This document shows positions 26,235 to 34,128 of a DNA stretch of 64,000 nucleotides, one piece after another (position 1 is the stretch's first letter; every line of letters begins with the position of its first letter). This DNA comes from Rhodospirillaceae bacterium (lineage in GTDB: Bacteria > Pseudomonadota > Alphaproteobacteria > GCA-2731375), in assembly GCA_018701215.1 (NCBI GenBank), contig JABIWH010000050.1, positions 62,001 through 126,000 of the forward strand. The letters run 5' to 3'. A model generated the notes under the pieces. It searched no databases, was not told the DNA's origin, and was given only the letters and a program-made list of their open reading frames with translations. A program made the position numbers and the translations under genes.

Positions 26235-27437
26235 ATGCCATTCCTTGCTGATTCTCTCGCGCGCGTAAAGCCATCCGCCACCATGGCGATCAGCGATCAG
26301 GCCCGCAATTTGAAAGCGGCTGGCAACGACGTCATCTCGCTCAGCGCTGGCGAACCGGATTTTGATACCCCAGACAACATCAAGGCCGCCGCCATTAAGG
26401 CGATCCAGGACGGCGACACCAAATACACCGATGTCTCCGGCACCCCGGCCCTGAAGGCGGCGATCGCGGCCAAGTACAAGCGCGACAACGGCCTGGACTA
26501 CGGTACCGATCAGATCATCATCAGCACCGGCGGCAAGCAGGTGCTGTACAACGCCCTGATCGCCACCCTCAACCCGGGCGACGAGGTGGTCATTCCGGCG
26601 CCGTTTTGGGTTTCCTATCCGGACATGGTCCATCTCGCGGGCGGCACCCCGGTGATCGTCGATGTCACGGCTGAAACCGCATTCCGCATGACGGCGGAGG
26701 CGCTGGAAGCGGCCATTACACCCAAGACCAAATGGCTGATCTTCAACTCGCCGTCCAACCCGTCCGGGGCGGCCTATAGCGAGGCTGAGCTAAAGGCCCT
26801 GACCGATGTCCTAATGCGCCATCCCCATGTCTGGGTGATGACCGATGATATGTACGAGCATCTGGTCTACGACGATTTCACCTTCGCCACCCCGGCCCAG
26901 GTGGAACCGGGGCTGTATGACCGTACCCTGACGGTCAACGGCGTCTCCAAGGCCTATTGCATGACCGGCTGGCGGATCGGTTATGCCGCCGGGCCGGCTG
27001 AACTGATCAAGGCCATGTCGAAAGTGCAATCACAGAGCACCTCCAACCCCTGTTCGATCAGCCAGGCGGCGGCGGTGGAGGCCTTGAACGGCCCTCAGGA
27101 TTTCATCGCCGAGCATAACAAAAGCTTCAAGGAGCGCCGCGACCTGGTGGTCAGCATGCTGAACCAGGCCAACGGCATTGATTGCCTGACCCCCGATGGC
27201 GCCTTCTATGTTTATCCATCATGCGCGGGCAGCATCGGCAAGAGCACTACGGCGGGCAAGAAAATCGAAAGCGACCTGGACTTCGCCACGGAATTGCTGG
27301 CGGCCGAAGGCGTGGCGGTGGTGCACGGCGAGGCCTTTGGTTTGTCGCCGCATTTCCGGATCTCGTATGCCACCTCGACCGAGGCACTGGAAGACGCCTG
27401 CCAGCGCATTCAACGGTTCTGCGGTGAGCTGAAATAA
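26235..27437 (+). CDS. aspartate aminotransferase-type PLP enzyme (class I/II)
   Basis: A 400-residue fold-type I aminotransferase that moves an amino group between amino and keto acids. The PLP lysine is K239 in NGVSKAYCMTGWRIGY. Other conserved pieces are SLSAGEPDFDTPDNI at the start, FNSPSNPSGAAYS (PLP-ring contact) and the substrate-carboxylate arginine in SPHFRISYATS near the end. It matches the AatA/aspartate-prephenate aminotransferase subgroup of alphaproteobacteria. ATG 26235 follows AGG; the TTG frame extension to 26205 is not needed. The stop overlaps the panE start (TAATG), indicating an operon. Confidence 0.92.
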   Translation: MPFLADSLARVKPSATMAISDQARNLKAAGNDVISLSAGEPDFDTPDNIKAAAIKAIQDGDTKYTDVSGTPALKAAIAAKYKRDNGLDYGTDQIIISTGGKQVLYNALIATLNPGDEVVIPAPFWVSYPDMVHLAGGTPVIVDVTAETAFRMTAEALEAAITPKTKWLIFNSPSNPSGAAYSEAELKALTDVLMRHPHVWVMTDDMYEHLVYDDFTFATPAQVEPGLYDRTLTVNGVSKAYCMTGWRIGYAAGPAELIKAMSKVQSQSTSNPCSISQAAAVEALNGPQDFIAEHNKSFKERRDLVVSMLNQANGIDCLTPDGAFYVYPSCAGSIGKSTTAGKKIESDLDFATELLAAEGVAVVHGEAFGLSPHFRISYATSTEALEDACQRIQRFCGELK

Positions 27438-28360
27438 TGAAGATAGCTGTTATGGGCTCGGGCGGCATTGGCGGCTACTTCGGTGGCCGCCTGGCCGCCG
27501 CTGGCGAAGATGTGACATTCATCGCCAGGGGCGCGCATCTGGCCGCCATGCAAAAGGACGGTCTGCGCATTATCAGCCCCCTGGGTGATGCCCATATCAC
27601 AGCGGTCAAGGCGACGGACGATCCGGTCAGCATCGGCCCGGTCGACATCGTCATGTTCTGCGTCAAACTCTATGACGTGGAACAGGCCGCCGCGCTGTGC
27701 AAGCCGCTGATCGGGCCCGATACGGCGGTGATCTCGTTCCTGAATGGCGTCGATTCCGAGGCGCGCCTAGAGGCGGTCCTGGGCCCGGACACGGTGGTCG
27801 GCGGCGTCGCGCGCATTCCCTCCAATATCTCGGCGCCCGGCGTGATCCAGCACATGGGCCCCTTCGCCGAGTTGGATTTCGGTGAATTGGACGGGCGTGA
27901 CAGCCCGCGCCTGAACGCCTTTCACAAGGCCTGCGGGGATGCCGGCATCCAAAGCTATCTGGTCGATGATATCGAGGTCGCGATCTGGCTGAAGCTGGCC
28001 ATCCTGGCGCCGTTCGCCGATGTCTGCTGCCTGACGCGCCAGCCGGGCCGGATCATGATCGAGGACCCGCACGTGCAGGAAATCGCCTTTGCCGCCATGC
28101 GGGAGGTAATCGCCGTGGCCGAGGCCAAGGGCGTGCCCCTGCCCCCCGATGCCCTGCAAAGCCGCATGGACATGATGAACGGCTTTGCCAATGCGAAGCC
28201 TTCCATGCTGCACGATCTGGAGGCCGGCAAGCGGATCGAGCTTGACGGCCTGCAGGGCGCCGTGGTGGCCATGGGGCGGGAGCTGGGCGTGCCGACGCCG
28301 GTGCATCAAGTGGTCTATGCCGCCCTGAAACCATATGTGAACGGCCCGCCCGGCGATTAG
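27437..28360 (+). CDS. panE: 2-dehydropantoate 2-reductase
   Basis: A 307-residue NADPH-dependent ketopantoate reductase of the ApbA/PanE family, converting 2-dehydropantoate to pantoate for coenzyme A synthesis. The N-terminal Rossmann motif is VMGSGGIGGYFGGRLA. The C-terminal all-helical domain holds the catalytic lysine region (IEVAIWLKLAILAPFADVCCL) and KPSMLHDLEAGKRIELDGLQG, a highly diagnostic family block. It overlaps the aminotransferase stop by one base. ApbA-fold paralogues acting on other keto acids exist, so the exact substrate is likely but not certain. Confidence 0.9.
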   Translation: MKIAVMGSGGIGGYFGGRLAAAGEDVTFIARGAHLAAMQKDGLRIISPLGDAHITAVKATDDPVSIGPVDIVMFCVKLYDVEQAAALCKPLIGPDTAVISFLNGVDSEARLEAVLGPDTVVGGVARIPSNISAPGVIQHMGPFAELDFGELDGRDSPRLNAFHKACGDAGIQSYLVDDIEVAIWLKLAILAPFADVCCLTRQPGRIMIEDPHVQEIAFAAMREVIAVAEAKGVPLPPDALQSRMDMMNGFANAKPSMLHDLEAGKRIELDGLQGAVVAMGRELGVPTPVHQVVYAALKPYVNGPPGD

Positions 28361-28382
28361 GGCGGACGGCGACACCAGGCGG

Positions 28383-28412
28383 CTAATTCGGATCGATATT
28401 CCGAACAATTAG
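28383..28412. terminator. hairpin with downstream T-rich tract
   Basis: CTAATT-CGGA pairs with TCCGAACAATTAG (10 bp with a three-base bulge) around a TCGATAT loop, 22 bases after the panE stop. A T-rich stretch with eight consecutive Ts follows about 16 bases later (~28429-28445). The gap between stem and T-run is longer than in a standard intrinsic terminator, so this is a candidate end of the aminotransferase-panE operon. Confidence 0.4.
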
Positions 28413-28582
28413 CTCGGATAATTTTGCGTTTTTTTTGTTTTTGGTGCGAATCCGCTTGCGCCCCGCCCCCAGCCGTTGATTAAATTGATTCCTGGTTGAT
28501 CAACGGAGGCCGCCGTCCATGAAACGGCCCGCATCAACCCTGTGTTCGATCGTCTAACAGACAGCGTAGATAGGGAAGCATC

Positions 28583-30622
28583 ATGACCAACACCATTCCA
28601 AACAGCCCCCGCAACATTGCCCTGATCGGCCCTTATCTATCCGGCAAGACCACGCTGCTGGAAGGCCTTCTCCATACTTGCGGTGCCACGGGCCGCAAGG
28701 GCTCCGTCAACGAAGGCAACACGGTAGGCGACAGCGCCCAGGAGGCCCGCAACCGCAATATGAGCACCGAGCTTAATGTCGCGACGGCCACCTTCATGGA
28801 TAGCGATTTCACCTTTCTGGACTGTCCCGGTTCCATCGAATTGCTGCAGGAGACTTTGTTTGTGCTGCCCGGCGTCGATGCCGCCGTGGTGGTCTGCGAG
28901 CCGGATGCCGACAAGGCCCAGGCATTATCACCCCTGTTGCATGCCCTTGATGCCCAAGGCATTCCGCACATGTTGTTCGTGAATAAGATCGACAAGGCGA
29001 CGATCACCGTCCAGGCACTGCTTGATGCCCTGCAGCCGATCTCGACCAAGCCGCTGGTGCTGCGCCATATCCCGGTGCAGGAAGGCGACGATATCACCGG
29101 TTATATCGATCTGGCCTCCGAACGCGCCTATCACTACGAGCTCGACAAGACCTCCGTCGTGGTGGAGCTGCCCGGCACCGAGGAAGATGCCTTCGCCGAG
29201 GCGCGTTATGGCATGCTCGAGGCCCTGGCCGATTTCGACGATGAGCTGATGGAAAAGGTCCTCGAAGACGTGACGCCGGAAAAGGATGAACTGTATGCCA
29301 ATCTGACCAAGGATTTCCAGGATGGCCAGATCATTCCGGTACTGCTTGGTTCAGCGGAACATGACGGCGGCGTATTCCGCCTGTTGAAGGCGCTGCGCCA
29401 CGAAGTTCCCAGCTCCGAAGCCGCCGCCGAACGCAACGGCACCAACACGGCCACGGGCACCGTCGCCCAGGTTCTCAAGACTTACCATACCCAGCATGGC
29501 GGCAAGCTATCCATCGCCAGAATCTGGGCCGGCGAGGTCAAGGACGGCATAACCTTGAACGGGCAACGGGTCTCGGGCCTATTCCGCATGATGGGCCACG
29601 AGCAGCAGAAGATCTCCGCCGCAAAGGCCGGCGAGGTGATCGGCCTGGGCCGCATGGAAGACGCGGTGACGGGCGAGACTCTCTCTGACCGTTCTTCAGG
29701 TGAGGGCACCGATGCCCTGGCGACGCCGGATATTCTGCCGGCGGTCTATGCCCTTGCCATCGCCGCCGTGCACCGGGATGACGAGGTCAAATTGTCCACG
29801 GCGCTGGCCAAGGTGCGGGACGAAGACCCCTCCATTTTCGCCGGCCATGACGACACCACGCACCAATTGGTGTTGCGGGGACAGGGTGATATCCATTTGA
29901 AGATCACCATGGATCGGCTGAACCTGAAATACGGCCTTGAAGTCACTTCCGAGCGGCCGAAAGTGCCTTACATGGAGGCGATCCGTAAAAGCGTCGAACA
30001 GCATGGCCGGCACAAGAAGCAATCCGGCGGCCATGGCCAGTTCGGCGATGTGCATATCGAGATCAAGCCCCTGCCCAGGGGTTCGGGCTTTGAATTCATC
30101 GACAAGATCGTCGGCGGCGCCATTCCCCGGCAGTACATTCCGGCGGTTGAGGCGGGGGTGAAGGAATACCTGGTTAAGGGCCCATTAGGTTTCCCCGTGG
30201 TCGATGTTTCGGTGAAGCTGTATGACGGCCAGTTCCACGCGGTGGATTCTTCGGAAATCGCTTTCAAGACCGCTGCCCGGATCGCCATGAACGACGGCAT
30301 GAAACTCTGCAGCCCGGTTCTGCTGGAACCGATCCTGCAAGTGGATATCGCCGCCCCGTCGGAGCACACGCCGAAGATCAATGCCATCGTCTCGGGCCGC
30401 CGTGGCCAGATCCTCGGCTTCGATACCCGTCCGGGCTGGACCGGTTGGGATGTGGTCTCGGCCCATATGCCACAATCGGAACTGCACGACTTGATTATCG
30501 AGCTGCGCTCCGCCACCCAAGGCACCGGCAGCTACACCGCCTCGTTTGATCGCCTGCAGGAATTGACCGGCCGTCTGGCGGATGACGTGGTAACGGCCCA
30601 TAACGAGGATGTAGCCGCCTAA
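28583..30622 (+). CDS. elongation factor G-like GTPase (EF-G paralogue)
   Basis: A 679-residue translational GTPase with the five-domain EF-G layout. The P-loop is GPYLSGKT (16-23) and the G4 motif N134-K-I-D137. The G3 motif is D80-C-P-G-S84 instead of DTPGH, so the catalytic histidine of EF-G is serine here. The switch I region lacks the usual R-G-I-T-I block (MSTELNVATAT instead). Domain IV has FEFIDKIVGGAIPRQYIPAV and domain V ends in ELTGRLADDVV. This is the divergent 'EF-G-like' clade seen next to housekeeping fusA in many alphaproteobacteria; function is not established. No ribosomal protein genes adjoin it. Confidence 0.88.
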   Translation: MTNTIPNSPRNIALIGPYLSGKTTLLEGLLHTCGATGRKGSVNEGNTVGDSAQEARNRNMSTELNVATATFMDSDFTFLDCPGSIELLQETLFVLPGVDAAVVVCEPDADKAQALSPLLHALDAQGIPHMLFVNKIDKATITVQALLDALQPISTKPLVLRHIPVQEGDDITGYIDLASERAYHYELDKTSVVVELPGTEEDAFAEARYGMLEALADFDDELMEKVLEDVTPEKDELYANLTKDFQDGQIIPVLLGSAEHDGGVFRLLKALRHEVPSSEAAAERNGTNTATGTVAQVLKTYHTQHGGKLSIARIWAGEVKDGITLNGQRVSGLFRMMGHEQQKISAAKAGEVIGLGRMEDAVTGETLSDRSSGEGTDALATPDILPAVYALAIAAVHRDDEVKLSTALAKVRDEDPSIFAGHDDTTHQLVLRGQGDIHLKITMDRLNLKYGLEVTSERPKVPYMEAIRKSVEQHGRHKKQSGGHGQFGDVHIEIKPLPRGSGFEFIDKIVGGAIPRQYIPAVEAGVKEYLVKGPLGFPVVDVSVKLYDGQFHAVDSSEIAFKTAARIAMNDGMKLCSPVLLEPILQVDIAAPSEHTPKINAIVSGRRGQILGFDTRPGWTGWDVVSAHMPQSELHDLIIELRSATQGTGSYTASFDRLQELTGRLADDVVTAHNEDVAA

Positions 30623-30699
30623 TTGCGACGAAATACCAACACCATACCAACTTCAGACCAACATCAGACCAACAGAAAAAACTCAAGGAGCGTTTCATT

Positions 30700-31497
30700 T
30701 TGGAGCAATCAGCGGCCGCCGAAGCGGCAGAAATTTTGGCGCAGGCACGTCGTAGCAGCCAAACCATCGAAGGCCTACCAAGCCATCTGCAACCGCAAAA
30801 TCTCGAAGACGCCTATCAAATTCAGGGCGCTTTGATACCGCTGATCGAGGAACTTTCGAACGGCAAACAAGTCGGCTACAAGGGCGGCGCCACCAACGAA
30901 GGGGCGATGAGTCTCTTCGGCCTGGACGAACCCTTCGTCGGCGTCCTGGTCTCGTCCTACATGCTGAAAAGCGGCGACACCATTGCGGACGCGGATTGCA
31001 AGTTCAAGCTGTTGGAACCTGAATTCGCCTTCCGCATGGCCGAGGATCTGCCCCCCGCCGCCGCACCCTATGACCCCGACGGCGTACGCGCCGCGATCGC
31101 CTCCGTCATGACCTCGATCGAGGTCGTAGACCTGCGGTTCACGGGCGGCATGGCGGCGGGCGGGATGCAGGTCATCGCCGATAATTCCGCCGCCGGTTAC
31201 TGGCTGGCCGGGACCGAGTACACGGATCTGGACGCCATTGATTTCGAGGATTGGCCAGTGACCCTGCATATCAACGGCGAGTTGGTGGCCGAGGGCAACA
31301 GCGCCAACGTTTTAGGCAGTCCCTTGAACTCATTGACCTTTCTGGCCAACAACCTGTGCATGCGGGGCGGTGGATTGAAGGCCGGCGATATTATCACCGC
31401 CGGTTCCTGCACCGCGCCGACGCCGGCGCAGGCGGGCGATGAATGCGTCGCGGATTTTGGCAGCCTGGGCAAGGTCAGCGTCAACTTTGGCAGCTAG
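30700..31497 (+). CDS. 2-keto-4-pentenoate hydratase family protein (copy 1)
   Basis: A 265-residue member of the FAH-fold MhpD/2-oxopent-4-enoate hydratase family, which adds water to 2-hydroxydienoates in meta-cleavage catabolism. Conserved pieces are QVGYKGGATN, FKLLEPEFAFRMAEDLP (metal-ligand glutamates), VMTSIEVVDLRF, GNSANVLGSPLNSLTFLANN and a C-terminal GSCTAPTPAQAGD strand. TTG 30700 has AAGGAG nine bases upstream. It is followed four bases later by a second, related gene. No ring-cleavage dioxygenase is nearby, so the pathway is unknown. Confidence 0.85.
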   Translation: MEQSAAAEAAEILAQARRSSQTIEGLPSHLQPQNLEDAYQIQGALIPLIEELSNGKQVGYKGGATNEGAMSLFGLDEPFVGVLVSSYMLKSGDTIADADCKFKLLEPEFAFRMAEDLPPAAAPYDPDGVRAAIASVMTSIEVVDLRFTGGMAAGGMQVIADNSAAGYWLAGTEYTDLDAIDFEDWPVTLHINGELVAEGNSANVLGSPLNSLTFLANNLCMRGGGLKAGDIITAGSCTAPTPAQAGDECVADFGSLGKVSVNFGS

Positions 31498-31501
31498 CTA
31501 G

Positions 31502-32296
31502 ATGGACGCCGTTCAGATCAACCGGGCCGCCGATCTGCTGCTGCAGGCACGGCTCGACCGCCGGCGCATGGCCGCCCTGCCGGATGATTGCCGCCCCTGC
31601 GACGAGGCGGAGGCCTATCAGGTGCAGGACCGTTTCGTGGACCGCCTGCTGACGCAGCATGGAGGCGGCATTATCGGTTACAAGGCGGGCTGCACCAATG
31701 TCACGGCGCAGCGGCAGTTGGGCCTGAACTCGCCCTTCGCCGGGCCGTTGTTGAGCGCTCTGGCCCCAACCTCGCCAGCGGAGATTTCAGCGGAGGCGGG
31801 CTTCATGCGCATGATCGAGGCCGAGATCGGCTTTCGCCTGGGCCGGGATCTGCCCGCCACCGGCGCGCCCTACGATGCGGCCAGCGTACGCCCGGCCCTG
31901 GCCGCGGCCTTCGGCGCCATCGAAGTGGTGGACAGCCGTTACGAGGATTGGACCACCGCCGGGGCGCCGCAGCTGATCGCCGATAACGTCTGTATGGGCT
32001 TTTGGGTTTATGGCGAGGAAACCACGGATCTGGATAGTCTGGATTTTGCGGACCATGGGGTCCAGGTCCGGCGCAACGGCGTTGCCGCCGAAAATGGCAA
32101 TAGCGCCAATGTCTTGGACAATCCGTTGAATTCCGCCGCCTGGCTGGCCAATCACCTCTGCGCCAGGGGCACCTCACTGCAGGCCGGGCAATTGATCACC
32201 ACCGGCACCATGATCGCGGTCAACGGCGCGGAAAAAGGCGATGTGGTCGAGGCGGATTTCGGCACTTTGGGGACGGTGCGGGTCGGCTTCACCTAG
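31502..32296 (+). CDS. 2-keto-4-pentenoate hydratase family protein (copy 2)
   Basis: A 264-residue paralogue of the preceding gene, with the same blocks: IGYKAGCTNVTAQRQLGL, MRMIEAEIGFRLGRDLPATG, AIEVVDSRYEDWTTAG, GNSANVLDNPLNSAAWLANH and a final strand with KGDVVEADFGTLGTVRVGF. The two proteins are clearly homologous along their whole length but well diverged, so the tandem duplication is old or both were acquired together. The four-base spacing indicates one transcript. They may be subunits of one enzyme, as with hydratase/decarboxylase pairs in meta-cleavage pathways (where the decarboxylase is a homologue of the hydratase). Confidence 0.85.
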   Translation: MDAVQINRAADLLLQARLDRRRMAALPDDCRPCDEAEAYQVQDRFVDRLLTQHGGGIIGYKAGCTNVTAQRQLGLNSPFAGPLLSALAPTSPAEISAEAGFMRMIEAEIGFRLGRDLPATGAPYDAASVRPALAAAFGAIEVVDSRYEDWTTAGAPQLIADNVCMGFWVYGEETTDLDSLDFADHGVQVRRNGVAAENGNSANVLDNPLNSAAWLANHLCARGTSLQAGQLITTGTMIAVNGAEKGDVVEADFGTLGTVRVGFT

Positions 32297-32389
32297 GCGA
32301 TCACGCGAGTTTGAGGCGACGGCGCATGTTATTCGGGATAAACGCGCGACATAGCTATTGGGATAGTGAACATAGTTAGGGGACAGTTC

Positions 32390-33358
32390 ATGTTGATCAA
32401 ATCACCACCGTCCTGGCAAATGCCGGAGCGCGAAGCGACGCCGGAGCATGTATTCCTGAACCGGCGCCATTTTCTGGCCGCCATAGCGGGCGGCGCCGCT
32501 GCCCTCGGCACGAACCTGATTGGCGGCAGTGCCTTTGCCGCCGGGACCGCCGACCCGACGGCAGACCTGTATCCCGCCAAGCGCAACGGCATCTATGCGC
32601 TGGACCGGCCCCTGACCAAGGAATCGGATGCGGCGGCCTACAATAATTTCTACGAATTCGGCTCCCACAAGCGCATTGCGATGGAGGCCCGAAAGCTGAA
32701 AGTCCGGCCCTGGACCGTATCGTTCGAGGGCATGGTGGAAAAGGAGCGCCAGGTTGATATCGATACCCTGATCCGTGCCATGCCGATCGAGGAACGGCTG
32801 TACCGCATGCGCTGTGTCGAGGCCTGGTCCATGGCCGTGCCCTGGTCCGGCTTTGCCCTGGCGGAGCTGGTGAAATACGCCAGGCCGCTGTCGTCGGCGA
32901 AATACCTCGTCATGCAGACCTTCCATGACAAGAAAATGGCCTCGGGACAAAAACAGGTCTGGTACCCCTGGCCCTATACCGAGGGTCTGACCATGGCGGA
33001 AGCCACCAACGAGCTGGCATTCATGGTCACCGGCGTCTATGGCAAGCCCCTGCCGAAACAGTTCGGCGCCCCGCTGCGCCTGGCAGCGCCCTGGAAATAT
33101 GGCTTCAAGTCGGTCAAATCCATCGTCCGCTTCGAATTCACCGACAAACGCCCAGTGACTTTCTGGGAGCAAATCCAGGCGGCGGAATACGGCTTCTGGG
33201 CCAACGTCAACCCGAAGGTCTCGCACCCCAGATGGAGCCAGGCCAGCGAACGGGTTCTGGGCACCACGAAACGGGTACCAACCCTGCTTTACAACGGCTA
33301 CGGCGAACAGGTCGCCCATATGTATAAAGACCTGAAAGGCGAAAAGCTGTTCATGTAA
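32390..33358 (+). CDS. msrP: protein-methionine-sulfoxide reductase catalytic subunit MsrP
   Basis: A 322-residue periplasmic molybdopterin enzyme (formerly YedY) that repairs oxidised methionines in envelope proteins. A Tat signal is seen at ~22-45 (LNRRHFLAAIAGGAAAL). The molybdenum-ligand cysteine is C142 in RMRCVEAWSMAVPW. Other family blocks are YPWPYTEGLTMAEA and GAPLRLAAPWKYGFKSVKSI. ATG 32390 has AGGGGA about seven bases upstream, better than the GTG at 32366. The usual partner, the heme membrane protein MsrQ, is not adjacent; a HAD phosphatase gene starts directly after the stop. The cytochrome b561 at 8404 is not an MsrQ. Confidence 0.93.
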   Translation: MLIKSPPSWQMPEREATPEHVFLNRRHFLAAIAGGAAALGTNLIGGSAFAAGTADPTADLYPAKRNGIYALDRPLTKESDAAAYNNFYEFGSHKRIAMEARKLKVRPWTVSFEGMVEKERQVDIDTLIRAMPIEERLYRMRCVEAWSMAVPWSGFALAELVKYARPLSSAKYLVMQTFHDKKMASGQKQVWYPWPYTEGLTMAEATNELAFMVTGVYGKPLPKQFGAPLRLAAPWKYGFKSVKSIVRFEFTDKRPVTFWEQIQAAEYGFWANVNPKVSHPRWSQASERVLGTTKRVPTLLYNGYGEQVAHMYKDLKGEKLFM

Positions 33359-34003
33359 ATGACTTATGAGTTGGTGATTTTTGACTGCGATGGCGTACTG
33401 GTCGATAGCGAGCCATTGGCCAACCGCGTCTTGTCCGAGTGTTTTCAGGCCGCCGGCTTTCCCATCAGCTATGACATCTGCGTCGCCAAGATGGTCGGTC
33501 TGGCCTTGCCCAGTTGTTTCAAACTGGCCGAGGAATGGCACGGCAGAGCGCTCCCTAACGACTTTTTCGAGACCGTCCAATCGCGCACCTATCAGGCCAT
33601 CCGGGACGAGCTACAACCCATATCAGGCGTAGGGGCCGCGATCGAGGCGATCCCCCTGCCCCGCTGCGTCGCCTCATCTTCGGAGATGGATAAGATCCAA
33701 CTGTCGCTGAGCAAGACGGAGTTGGCGCCATTTTTTGCCGATAACATATATTCCGCCCAGCAGGTCGCCCGTGGCAAACCATTCCCCGATCTATTCCTGT
33801 TCGCGGCCCAGCAGATGGGATACGAGCCAAAAAACTGCGTGGTCATCGAAGACAGCTTTTATGGCGCCCGCGCCGCTACCGCCGCCGGCATGGCGGTGCT
33901 GGGCTATGCCGGCAGTGGCTTCTCTCAACAGTTGGCCGAAGAAGGAGCAACCGTCTTTGATGACATGACCGCCCTTCCCGCCATGCTGGGTTTCGGGTCA
34001 TAA
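33359..34003 (+). CDS. HAD superfamily hydrolase, subfamily IA (phosphatase)
   Basis: A 214-residue haloacid dehalogenase-like phosphatase. Motif I is VIFDCDGVLVDSEPLANR with nucleophile and acid Asp pair D9/D11, motif II is CVASSSEMDKI, motif III lysine lies in VARGKPFPDLF, and motif IV is CVVIEDSFYGARAATAAGM. A helical cap sits between motifs I and II. The DxDGVLVDSE start is typical of phosphoglycolate phosphatase, beta-phosphoglucomutase and YniC-like enzymes. Substrate is not predictable. ATG follows the msrP stop with no gap, so it is co-transcribed and may be translationally coupled. Confidence 0.88.
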   Translation: MTYELVIFDCDGVLVDSEPLANRVLSECFQAAGFPISYDICVAKMVGLALPSCFKLAEEWHGRALPNDFFETVQSRTYQAIRDELQPISGVGAAIEAIPLPRCVASSSEMDKIQLSLSKTELAPFFADNIYSAQQVARGKPFPDLFLFAAQQMGYEPKNCVVIEDSFYGARAATAAGMAVLGYAGSGFSQQLAEEGATVFDDMTALPAMLGFGS

Positions 34004-34032
34004 TAAACATTCCTTGAAAAGCCGGGCTACCT

Positions 34033-34090
34033 GCTCCCGCTCCCCGGTCGCCCATTGATGCTAACCAGTGGGTGTCCGGGAAGCGGGAGC
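34033..34090. promoter_or_regulatory. long stem-loop in the CoA-transferase leader
   Basis: GCTCCCGCTCCCCGG (34033-34047) and CCGGGAAGCGGGAGC (34076-34090) are inverted repeats of 15 bases with one mismatch. Inside the 28-base loop, CCCATTG and CAGTGGG form a further 7-base near-match, extending the hairpin. It lies 30 bases after the HAD stop and 39 bases before ATG 34129. There is no T-run, so a regulatory hairpin or operator fits better than an intrinsic terminator. Function unknown. Confidence 0.5.
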
Positions 34091-34128
34091 GGGCGGTTCA
34101 GAGATCGTCAAAACGTGAGGAAGCCGCC

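Noticed and set aside
32402..33580. 392-residue minus-strand ORF antisense to msrP and the HAD gene
   Set aside because: It covers two well-identified genes on the + strand and has no recognisable motif; a compositional artefact.
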